DNA from: CBFFRJ01 sp963530515
GTDB taxonomy: Bacteria; Pseudomonadota; Gammaproteobacteria; Enterobacterales; Enterobacteriaceae
Assembly (NCBI GenBank): GCA_963530515.1
Contig: CAUSEC010000002.1
Span: 186,001-250,000, forward strand
Direction: 5' to 3'
DNA: 64,000 nucleotides
The notes under the pieces: model-generated
Database searches by the model: none
Seen by the model: only the letters and a program-made list of their open reading frames with translations
Told to the model about the DNA's origin: nothing
Position numbers and translations under genes: made by a program
Shown: positions 52,295 through 62,700 of the stretch, piece by piece
How positions within the stretch are numbered: position 1 is the stretch's first letter
Layout: the number at the start of each line of letters is the position of its first letter

Positions 52295-53008
52295 ATGTCA
52301 GAAGCACATGCACTTGAATTACCCATCAGCACGGCTATAACTGCCGATCAAAATATTGTCGTCACTACCGATCCGGGCAAAGTTAGTGCGAATCAAATCG
52401 GGGTGGATTACAACGGCCCGAATGCTAACCAGCCGAGTACATACGGTAACGTGCTTTATATCTGGCAGTCTGGTGAGGCGATTCCGTGGTCTTCCGATGC
52501 GAAGAATTTTGCCGCGGTTATTGGGAATAGCCCGGCAGGTTCACAGTCTTTTGACCAACTGAATGTGACCACCCTGTCGTATATTATTGGCTATGCTGTC
52601 GGTCCGATTCTGAACGCCAGTTGGTCAAAATATTCCAACGTGGTGGCTTATACCTATGTGCCAGCAATCGGCGGTGGCGATATTGTTTCCGTCAAATCGA
52701 CCGTCGGTGTAGCCAGCCTTGGTTCGACTTCCCTGGTGACAAATATAAATTTACTGCCGGGTTTCAATCCTTCCGGTTCCAGCACCTGGGTTGGGGTCTG
52801 GGAAGGTCAGTCGGCCTCCTATAACCAAAAACCAAAATGGCGTGCGCCTGCACTGAGTTCCAGCGCCAGCAGCACTGTGTCGCTCAACAATATTATGCTG
52901 ACCCGCGGCACAACTTACACCATCGGCCTGTTTGCAACAGGTTATTCCAGCGACGATTCGCAGTTGAAACAAAGCTCTCTCGCCGCAACGCACACGTTCA
53001 CCGTTTAA
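52295..53008 (+). CDS. unknown beta-rich protein, signal-less paralogue of the Tat-type protein
   Basis: A 237-residue protein. The ATG at 52295 is chosen because GGGGG lies five bases upstream; an ATG at 52283 adds four residues. It lacks any signal peptide and cysteine. Segments shared with the 50715 protein include AIPWSSD, SYIIGYAVGP, SWSKYSNVVAYTYVPAIGGG, GSTSLVTNINLLPGFNP, STWVGVWEGQSASYNQKPKW, then RAP, and TYTIGLFATGY. Ser, Thr, Asn and Gly are abundant, as in surface or particle proteins. It is the first gene of the operon with two giant proteins but is cut off from them by a strong terminator, so it is probably made in excess. Confidence 0.7.
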   Translation: MSEAHALELPISTAITADQNIVVTTDPGKVSANQIGVDYNGPNANQPSTYGNVLYIWQSGEAIPWSSDAKNFAAVIGNSPAGSQSFDQLNVTTLSYIIGYAVGPILNASWSKYSNVVAYTYVPAIGGGDIVSVKSTVGVASLGSTSLVTNINLLPGFNPSGSSTWVGVWEGQSASYNQKPKWRAPALSSSASSTVSLNNIMLTRGTTYTIGLFATGYSSDDSQLKQSSLAATHTFTV

Positions 53009-53019
53009 TCCCTGCACAG

Positions 53020-53064
53020 CGCCTTTCCCTGCCATTTCAATGGACTCAGGGAAGGGCGTTTTTT
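53020..53064 (+). terminator. strong intrinsic terminator inside the giant-protein operon
   Basis: CGCCTTTCCCTG pairs with CAGGGAAGGGCG (one mismatch allowed), with a 15-base loop, followed by six T. It lies 11 bases after the small gene stop and 42 bases before the 1215-residue gene. Confidence 0.88.
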
Positions 53065-53105
53065 GCTCGACGTCTTGATACAGCAAAGTATTACGGAGGC
53101 GTTCA

Positions 53106-56100
53106 ATGGCTTTTTTTACCCAGTCTGCAAATCCATCACTTTATTTAGCCAGCACCGACAGCGAAAACGTGGGCGCAGTGGCCTTTGTCACTGGTGCAGG
53201 CGTTGTACCAACGGAAAAGGGCATTGAGCTGGCTGAGGCGTTAGCCAATACCGAACTGGCGGGAAACTTTGTCTTTTCGCCGTCACTGCTTAATTTTGGC
53301 GATGACCCGGATGTTCAGGCGGCCTTTGTGAAAGCGGTCCAAAACCAGGTGGCGCAGCAGCCTGCACCGCGTGGGATTTTGTGGCTACCTGACCCTGCTC
53401 CGGCCGCGGTGGCCGCTGATAATACGTTGATTTTTTTAGGGCTGGCCTATGATGGTTCCTCTGTCACCTCTGGGCTTGCGAATGCGAGTATTTTTCCCAA
53501 CCTGTCGCTGTCTGTTCAAAACGGCATGGCGGTGGCGCTGTCCGGTAATACGCTGACACTTAGCAATGGTGCCGTGGCATTTACGGGGGCAGCCGCGCCA
53601 CAAATGGACGCCGCGCAAACTGCTGCTCTGCCATTTGATGGACAACAACGGGGATGTATTAACTTCAATACCCGCATACAGCGTCTGTCCCTCTATCGCG
53701 ACTGGAAATGGGGTTTTCATTTTATCTTTGCTCACGACGCGGCTTTTGATGGTTTGATTTCCGAATGGCTGCCGCTGGGAAGTGTGGACAACGGGCCGAC
53801 CGATATGCTGGGTTTTCAGGTGTCAACGGATCCGGCAGACCCGCTGAATATCCTGCACACACATAACAATCAAAACCCTAACCGCTCATCACTGCTTTTC
53901 ACCGGGCTTAATGGCGATCAGAGTCAGACCTCCATCGCGTCTTATTACCGGACGGTGACTGGCGATGTTATCACGCTCATTCCTGTTGGCGTTTCGCCGC
54001 AGGAGGGCGCGCAATCGGGCGGGCTGGTGTTTGCTGCGGGCCATCATATTGCCGAAAACCAGGTAGATTTTCATGTTGCACCGTTCGGTGATTTTTTGGT
54101 GTCGGCGAACACGGGGCCAAACGGCGTGACCACGGAATTGCTCTGCGGGCTATCAGGCAATGAATTTATTTCGCTGGTGCCGGGCAGCACGTTTGAAAGC
54201 GCATCGCGTATCCGTTTTGTCTCTCAGCAGGGGGCCTTTGCGGCTGACTTCCCACCGCCCGTCGCATCACCGACCGGCGCGCCGCGCAACAACAACAGCC
54301 TGCTTTCCAATGACTTTGTCACCTCGTGGATGACAGTCTTGCCCCCGGTCAGTAAGCAAAACACCTATGCTGCCCAGCCTGATGGCGCGGCGTTGTTCGG
54401 CTACGACAATTACGTGTGGAAAAATAATATACAAATGCTCGGGCATGTTGATCCGGGCTATGTATTGCCAGACGGCGGCACCACTGCTTTTCCGATGGTG
54501 CCTTATGCCGGTTTCCAGCCAGCAGACGGGCAGAACGGTTTTGACCAGACACAAAGCCGCAACTTTGAGGCGTTGATTATTGGTGCGACCCGACGCCAGT
54601 TAATTGGCTCGGACAGCAGCCAGCAGGTGCTTTCAGCGCGTCTTCACACACAGGACATGCGCGCCGGACGGATGCTCAGCGAGGCTGGCAGCGTCAATTT
54701 CACCACGCCCTCAGGCATGATTGCGACCCTCAACAACGGGCAGGCCGGGTGGGAAAAAATCCTGCTCGGCCAGATTGTGACGCCGGTTGACAGTGAAATG
54801 AATTTCACGCGGCCAGACCCTGCGTTGCAGCAAGCCTTTCAAACCAATCAACTCATGCTGGTCGCGGCGAACAGTGAGCAGTTTTGTCTGCCGGACGGCA
54901 ATTTCAGTAACCGTCTGAACATCGGTGGCTGGAGTATTGAGGCGAACGTTGGCGCGTCTCTTGATTATGGCGATTATGCGAACATCATGATTGTTAAGGG
55001 TATTGATGGGCCACTGTACGATCCAGACGGCGATCCGACGCATAACCTGATAGCCAGCCCGTCCAAATGGACGCAATCTGCGCAGTTTTCTGCCCCCACC
55101 ATGACGCCCGGCGACACACCTGATCCTGCCCAGATAGTGAATCTTTCCCAATGGTTGCAGGACTATTTTATTGCCGCGCTCAGCCCCGGTGGGGAAGGCT
55201 TCTTTGATGATTTTAATGCGCTGGCAAAAGACCCAGGCTGGAAGGGAATTCTTATTCTGCGGGCTAAAATTGCCGAGCCTCCGCAGGATCTGGCGGGTAT
55301 TACCGCCGGGATCCGTAACCCCGACCGTTTTTACGCCCACCATCTGGCGATTCAAATCAGCCAGATTAAAAGTGACCCGCAGGGCAGCGGAATCAATATT
55401 GACAAACAAAGCTCGGTATACGGCCTGATTTATTACGTCGACAGCGATTACGACACCGCCAGCGAAGGCAGCCCAGTGCAACCGGCCTACGGTGTTGATT
55501 ACGATTTCATTACCCTGACGCTGAAAGTTCTGTTTGAAAACACCGCAGTAAAAACCTTCTCCAGCTATACCCAACTGACGTTGAACACGCTCTTTGGCAG
55601 TGCCGTGACCGCGATGGAGGAGAACGGCAATAACTACAACGCGATCATCATGCAGGGGACGTTCCAGAACAATAACGGCCAGCCGACCTACGGCATGAAA
55701 ACCCTCACGGATTACCGTTTTTTGTTTAACAACAATGTGCTCAGTAGCGTTGAAACCTTGTCCGCTGAAATGAACACCGTGCGAACGGATAGCGTGAGTT
55801 CAACGGTACGCTTTGGGTTAAGTGGCTTTATGGATTTTCATCTGCTGAACGGAACGGATGCGGACGGCAGTGATGAAAATATCGATCTGTTTTCATTCGG
55901 CTCACCGGAAGGTGAATTCGTGTCACGTAGTGGGCTGAACTATTCCGGGCTGGGGCTGAATATGGCCTTCACGGCGGCCGATCCGGTGGGCTCCCGCGTG
56001 CTCACCTTCGACAGCAGCCAGATACGTTTCAACATGGCAGTGAGTAAGCCGCGTGACGGCAGTCTCTATCAGGCCTTGTCGATGGAGCTGGACAGCCTGG

Positions 56101-56753
56101 TCACTTCAGACAATGCCGAGGTGACGCCTGCCTCATTAGGCTATCTCGATGTGGTGACCAATGTGGCGTTGAACGGGGTGTCTGCGCACTGGAATGCGCT
56201 GAAATTCAAACTGAACCTGGGCACTGCCGGTGAACTGGCAGGCAAAATCGGCTTGAATGCGTACATCCTGCTGGCCTGGTCGCCGGACAGCCTTGAGGGT
56301 TATCAGGCGCTGACCGGCATAAAAATGCCGGGTTCATCAAATGGTGCGCCGCTCATTAGCCTGCAAAGCATCCTCAGTATGTCGTATGGCACCATCCAGC
56401 TGCTTTATACCGATAAACCGGGCACGTTGCTGCATCCGACATCACTCCAGCCGGTGAACTGGCGCAGTGATTACGCCCTGACGACAGCCGAAGCACCTGC
56501 GAGCAGCGCGAATAAGCAGTTCATGCTGGTGCTTAACGAAATTGCCATTAAATTCCTCGGGATGCTCAAAATCCCGCCGAGCGGCAGCACCGCGTTTTAC
56601 CTCTTCGGTGATGCAGACAGCGCCACGCAAAGCAGTGATACGGGCCTTGCATGGTATGCCGCCTACACCAACTCACCGTCTGAGGACAAAGAGGCACGGC
56701 AGGGTGACCGCCGTCTTACGTCTTCTGTTAAAGAGAGTACAGCTAATGACTAA
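53106..56753 (+). CDS. unknown 1215-residue protein of the giant-protein cluster
   Basis: The ATG at 53106 has GGAGG six bases upstream. The protein has no signal peptide, no membrane helix and few cysteines, and is rich in Asn, Gly, Ser, Thr and Asp. Beta-strand patterns recur throughout (for example TLTLSNGAVAF and GLSGFMDFHLLNGTDADGSD). A conserved-looking C-terminal block contains LVLNEIAIKFLGMLKIPPSG and FYLFGDADS, then GLAWYAAYTN. I recognise no domain. The last 8 bases overlap the start of the next gene (ATGACTAA), so the two proteins are translationally coupled and probably act together. Confidence 0.75.
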   Translation: MAFFTQSANPSLYLASTDSENVGAVAFVTGAGVVPTEKGIELAEALANTELAGNFVFSPSLLNFGDDPDVQAAFVKAVQNQVAQQPAPRGILWLPDPAPAAVAADNTLIFLGLAYDGSSVTSGLANASIFPNLSLSVQNGMAVALSGNTLTLSNGAVAFTGAAAPQMDAAQTAALPFDGQQRGCINFNTRIQRLSLYRDWKWGFHFIFAHDAAFDGLISEWLPLGSVDNGPTDMLGFQVSTDPADPLNILHTHNNQNPNRSSLLFTGLNGDQSQTSIASYYRTVTGDVITLIPVGVSPQEGAQSGGLVFAAGHHIAENQVDFHVAPFGDFLVSANTGPNGVTTELLCGLSGNEFISLVPGSTFESASRIRFVSQQGAFAADFPPPVASPTGAPRNNNSLLSNDFVTSWMTVLPPVSKQNTYAAQPDGAALFGYDNYVWKNNIQMLGHVDPGYVLPDGGTTAFPMVPYAGFQPADGQNGFDQTQSRNFEALIIGATRRQLIGSDSSQQVLSARLHTQDMRAGRMLSEAGSVNFTTPSGMIATLNNGQAGWEKILLGQIVTPVDSEMNFTRPDPALQQAFQTNQLMLVAANSEQFCLPDGNFSNRLNIGGWSIEANVGASLDYGDYANIMIVKGIDGPLYDPDGDPTHNLIASPSKWTQSAQFSAPTMTPGDTPDPAQIVNLSQWLQDYFIAALSPGGEGFFDDFNALAKDPGWKGILILRAKIAEPPQDLAGITAGIRNPDRFYAHHLAIQISQIKSDPQGSGINIDKQSSVYGLIYYVDSDYDTASEGSPVQPAYGVDYDFITLTLKVLFENTAVKTFSSYTQLTLNTLFGSAVTAMEENGNNYNAIIMQGTFQNNNGQPTYGMKTLTDYRFLFNNNVLSSVETLSAEMNTVRTDSVSSTVRFGLSGFMDFHLLNGTDADGSDENIDLFSFGSPEGEFVSRSGLNYSGLGLNMAFTAADPVGSRVLTFDSSQIRFNMAVSKPRDGSLYQALSMELDSLVTSDNAEVTPASLGYLDVVTNVALNGVSAHWNALKFKLNLGTAGELAGKIGLNAYILLAWSPDSLEGYQALTGIKMPGSSNGAPLISLQSILSMSYGTIQLLYTDKPGTLLHPTSLQPVNWRSDYALTTAEAPASSANKQFMLVLNEIAIKFLGMLKIPPSGSTAFYLFGDADSATQSSDTGLAWYAAYTNSPSEDKEARQGDRRLTSSVKESTAND

Positions 56754-59700
56754 AAACTCTGGGTTTGTGACTCCTTCACGCAAGCTGAGACGCGGCGGCG
56801 GTAACTGGGATTTAGCTTCGTTGATCAAAGCCTTTTCCTCTTCTGCCGAAGAGACGAATACCGGGCTGACGCAGGACGGGCTGACGCGTCTGGGGCAGTT
56901 GCTGACGGGCGTCAAGCTGCGTTATTTCGTTTACCGCTCCTCGGGTTTTGGCAATCAGGCCAATACGGTGAACCTGATGAAACGCATGATTGCGTTGGGT
57001 TTTACCAATGATATTGAACTGATTTATGACACCACCAACGGCAAAGAGGTGATCGACAAGCTGGCGGTGTTATTGCCGGGACTGAATCCAGACAACCCAC
57101 AGCCCTACGACCTGAACGGCGTGACCGTCACGTTCTTCCGCTATAAAGAATCAAATTCGGGTAAGAAAGTGAACCGCAGCGTGACCGGGCTGGTCGGGCA
57201 GGTACCGCTGTGTATTAACGGCGGCGCGGAGATGGACAGTATCACCGACACCAATATCGCCAGTGTGCTGTTGTCGGATTACTATCTGCAACTGCAGCCG
57301 TACATGTGGGAAATCGTCAATACCTCGGATAATCCGGTGAGTCTGATTCTGGCGAAAGATACCAGTACTGTGGTCGATCTCGCCGCACAGGAGAGTCTGC
57401 AAAGGCGCGTTTTTTCCACCCGCGCTTTCGGCATGCCTGCACCCGCCGTGCCGAACTGGGAACAACTGCTGAGCATTCCTCGAGTCAACGTGGCCTCGAT
57501 TAATCGCGCCCGTGCGCTGGTCAATGCCGTGAATAAAGACCAGGTGCTGTCATTTCCGGTGTATGGCCTGTACGACGGGACAATGATCCGCAAACCGGTC
57601 AACGGCGACGCCTGTGATATGGCCTTTGAGCTGATAGCCGCCAGTGCACTGGCGCAAAACAGCGGTAAACCGTTCAACAAACCGATAGTCGTCGGGTTAC
57701 TGAATTCGCTGCTGACCACCACCTTTGAGCGGCTAAAAAACTACTTTCCGAAAAATGGCGAAGAGGTGAAAGCCGAAGACTTCCAGGAGATGGATCAGGA
57801 CGAACGCATCGCCTATTTCATCCGCCACTGGTGCGTGGCGAACCGCCTGCTGCAACCTGACACGGTACATAACCAACCGGGCAATATCTATATTTGTCCG
57901 GGCATTACCGACAGTGACCTGACAGCATTGCTGACCCGGCTGTCAACGGAAGGCAAGGGCGGCGTGGTGGTGGTGAATCTTCCCGGCCTGCCGCAGGATT
58001 TGTTTAATTACCTTTATCAGATTGCCAGCCTGCCTTCGGTTTTTGAAGGGCAGGGAACGGCCAATCTGGCGCTGAATCTCGGTAAGCCCTTCTTTAAACT
58101 TGCCAAAGTTAATGTGAACCCCTATCCGAGCGATTTGGGCAATGCGGCTATTGGGCAGGTCACAGGCGATGGGCAGCCGAGCATGGCCAGCGTGCTGTCG
58201 GAGCAACTTTATAATGCGACCTACGATCTGATTCAGATTGGGACCTATCAGTTCAAGAAAGGATTTTCCGGCAAAATGCCGCCGCAACTGCTCGCGGATT
58301 TGCTGGTGCGCCAGGCGAAGGATTACAACAGTAATGGGCCGTTTCGTCAGTATTTTGACGGTTTACCGCGATTCTATGCCGCTGCCGCTAATGACAAGCT
58401 GCTTCAGGCTCTGGTGTTCCTGGTCACAACATACCAACTCGGTGCGCCGCAAAGCCCGCACCGTCTACAGTTGCTGGCCGCGACCCAGGAGAACGATACA
58501 CCGCTGGAACAGTTGTACACCCAGATTGAAAATGCGATTTCCGGCGGTGTGCTGGCACTGATCCCAACGGTTATCCCCGACGGGCCCTTTGCGGATTTTA
58601 TTACTGCCATTATCAATGGCACCGACTTTACCCTTGGTTCAGCGACTTCGCCTGTGCAGGTTACTTTCCCCGCCAGTCACGACAACATCACGGTGACGGG
58701 CCAGACCGATGATTTTCTCGGCGCGCCCTTAAAGGCAACGGTTGTTTTCACCCAGAACGAAGATGGCAAAGCCATTGATATCGCCTTTGAGCTGGTGGTC
58801 GGTGAAGTCAACCTCGGCGGCGTGGAGTGGTTTACGCTTAAAAGTCTGACCATCAGCGCGACCATTCCCGGCACCGACGAACGGATTACCGGAACGGTCG
58901 CGACCGAAATCGACGTCGGTAAGCAGCCGCTGACGTTCAACATGGATTTCCCGACGTCCGGTGAGGGCAAAATCGTGATTGACGGCGATTTTACCGCCAG
59001 CCCGCCGTCGCTTAATGACCTGTTCAGCTTGCTGGGTGGGATGAATTTTCTCAATACGCTGCCGTCGGCCATCAATGGCGCGGGCAATATTACGCTGCAG
59101 AACCTCAAATTTGGCTATGACTATGAAACGTCATCCATTCAGACTTTCGAGCTGGCATTGCTCAACAACCAGCCGTGGCAGTTGCTGCCGAAACTGACGC
59201 TGCAAAATCTCGCGTTCAATATGGTGCTACTCGAACCAACCGGTTCACGTACTTACAGCTGGCTGGCGAAAACCTCGGTGATGATTGGTCCGCAAAATGG
59301 GGACCCACAGGACTACGGCAGTATCGACGTGGGGGTGAATTACCCGAAACTGACGGTCAGCGCCAGTATGGCGGATGAGAGTAAGCCGATTGCGCTGGGT
59401 GACCTGGTGACCTTCTTCCTGCCCGCGAACTACACCATCAATCTGGATGCCAACCTCGGTAATCTGGACATGACGCTCACACCCGGTGAGAAAGGCGCAG
59501 AAACGGTCTATTCCCTCTCGGCCGGTATCGCGCTGGATAACTGGAATTTGTCTCTGGGTGTGGCGACGTTCAGCCTGACGAATCTGTTTATCGACATTGA
59601 AGGCACGGGCCTGAGCGAAGTGACCGGCACGCTGGCGGCCACCACGGTGCTGTTTTCCGAACAGCCTGATATCGCCGTCACGCTCAATCTGACCGCGATT

Positions 59701-62700
59701 TACTCGGGCAACGGTGCGTGGTCGTTTGCTGGCGTGCAGGGCGACAGCGCGATTCAAGTAAAGCAAATCATTCAGACCTACCTCGGCAGTAACTGGTGGT
59801 TAGACTCGATGCCGAATCTGGATATTTCGGAACTGGCGTTCAAGGTTGAATCACCTGAAAGCGGTGAGGGTGAGGACGAGAAAAAAGCCACCTCTTATAT
59901 GGTCGGCGGCACCATTACCGTCTGGAAAACCCCGCTGGGCAACAGCTTCAAGACCATTATTACCGGCAAATTTGGCACCGACAGTACAGGCGAGAAAGCC
60001 CTGTCTCACGCCCGCCATCTGCTGGGCACGGCAGAGGTGCCGGTCCTCAACGGGCGCGGCGAGATTGTGCCGATGCAGCCGAAGGAAACCCTGCCTGCGG
60101 CGAACGCTCAGGCGGATAACAGTGACCAGTCTTACGGTAGCGTGTCGGCGCAGATCCTCTGGAACAACATTAACCTGACCGTCTTCTATAACTATGCGCC
60201 GAGTTATAACGCCTTCGGTTTCAGCTGGGGGCCGCTGTCGGCAAAAATTGACAGCCAAACCAACATCGCCACCCTGGAATTCACCGAATCCACCTCGCTG
60301 GGTTCGATGGTCGAAACCTTTATTTCGTGGCTTACCGGCAGTAAATTCGGGCTGGGCGCGCCGTGGAATGTTCTCAACGACATCACGCTATCCAATTTCA
60401 GCATCATCTGGAATTTCAAAACTAACTCGGTCAAATTCCACGTTGACGTCGGCCCAATCGACCTGATTTTCGCCAAAGTAACCGGATTTACCATTGAATA
60501 TGTGCCCAAAGGCCAGGTTGTGGACGGCAAAAAGTCCGGGGTACATGTGGCGCTGGACGGCAATTTTATCTGGCAGGACAGCAACGCGCTGGAGTGGAAC
60601 GCCGCCGATCCTGCCTCGACGCCGGCCCCTCCGGGTGGTGGCAACAAATACCTCGATTTGCGCCTGCTGGCTGCCGGGCAGCACGTCAAAGTGGCCGGAT
60701 TGCAGAACATCAAATCCGTGCAGGAAGCCATCGCGTTGCTGGCGGAACTGCCGGTGCCGGATGGCTCAACGGTGCCGTCGATTGGTTTTGACGCCGGTAA
60801 CAACTGGCTGTTCGCCACCGACTTCGGCATCCTCAAAATCGAAGACGGCAGCAAAGACACTGACGGCGCGGGGACGCAGCTTATCACCGCGAAAGACGAG
60901 GCAGGCTATGTCTTTACCCTGCAAGTCGTGTTCACCGATCCGACACTTTACGCACTGCGTATCGCGCTCGAAGGTGAGGCGGCGAAAGTGTTTGCTGGCC
61001 TCGATTTCCAGATTATCTATCGCAAAATCAGCGAAGGGCTGGGCGTCTTCCAGGCAGAAATTACCCTGCCCACATTGATGCGGCGTATTGATGTAGGGGC
61101 ATACACGCTTACGCTGCCGACGTTTGGGGTCGAAATTTATACCTCCGGTGATTTCAAATTTGATATCGGTTTCCCGTGGAACGAAGATTTCTCCCGATCC
61201 TTCTCGGTGGAAGCTATTATTCCGCCAGGGATCCCGGCACTCGGTTCCGGCGGTTTCTATTTTGGCAAACTGCCCGCCGTGGTGGTGTCGCAACTCCCGC
61301 TGGCGACCAATGGCTTCTTTAACCCCAATCTTGTTTTTGGCTTTGGTGCCCAACTGGGACTGGGGAAATCCCTGGATCTGGGTATTCTCAAGGCCGGTTT
61401 CAGCCTGACCATTTTTGGCATCATCGAAGGCATTCTGGCCAAATGGAACCCGTATGACGGCAGCAGCACGGGGAACAGTGACAAGCTGGCATTGCAGGGG
61501 GACTACTATTTCTGGTTGCAGGGTACCTTTGGCATTATTGGTCATCTGTATGGTTCCATCGACTTTGTGATAATCAAAGCCTCGGTGGATATCAACCTTA
61601 AGCTCTACGCCCAAATCACGCTGGCCTCGTATTCGCCGATACCGATTACGGTTTCGGTACAGGTCAGCGTCAGCGCCAGCGCCAGCATTAATCTGGGGCT
61701 GTTCAAAATCTCGGTGAGCTTTAGCTTCTCGACCCATATCCGCGAATCGTTCACGCTGGGTTATTTGCAAAACCCGAAAAATGCACCGTGGAAAGTGGCG
61801 GCGCAAAACGATGCCGGACGGCTGCTGTCAATGAAATCGGGGCAGCATCGGTTGCGCGCATTTGCCCACACGCCGCTTGTAACCGCACCAAACTGGAACC
61901 AGCTACTGGCGGGAAGCAGCAGTACGTTGACGGCCTGGCTGGGGTATGGTCTGAGCGTCGCGGGGGATGACGCTTTTGGCGGTAGCCGCCCCGATCTCAG
62001 TAAGCAGTTCCCGTGTTATGTCGCCAGCTTTTTCCTTGAGGCACCGGGTAGCGCAACGCAGGGCAACACCAATCTGCTGCGTGCGGCCGGGCAAAGCCCG
62101 GACACATCCTTTGAGCTATTAGCCAAAATGGTCGCACGCTGGGCGGTCGCAGCGCTGCAAACGACGGCGATGACGCCGGGTGAGATCGATACGCTGATTG
62201 TGACCGACGAGATGCTGGCGGGGCTGATTGACTACCTGAGCGATGGCGAGAATGAGCCAATGCCGCTGACAACGGCAGATGTCGACACCTTTATGACCAA
62301 CCAGTTTGTCATTAACGTCAGCCTGCCCGACAGTGAAGGAACGGCAGAGGCGGCCTATTTCCCCATGGCGTCAGGTCTCAACATCGCCATGCCGTCGTAC
62401 AACGGTTCGCCGGATATTAACTACACCTTCGGCGATTACAACAGCGTGAGCAGCGACTTTGTCACCTGGCTTCGCGACTACTTCAATCAGCTGGCAGTGC
62501 AGGTTCAGCAGGAAAGCGGACAGCAAAACGCCCGCGCCAGCCTGTTGTATCAGAATGCACCCGTGTCGGTGGCCTCGTTTATTTTCAGCGATTACTTTGT
62601 GCTGATCATGCGCCAGATGTTGCAGGCCATGCGCGACGGGCTGAAAGATTTCAATTACCCCATCAGCGCCGGTGACACGCCTAATGGCGTGGTGAACTGG

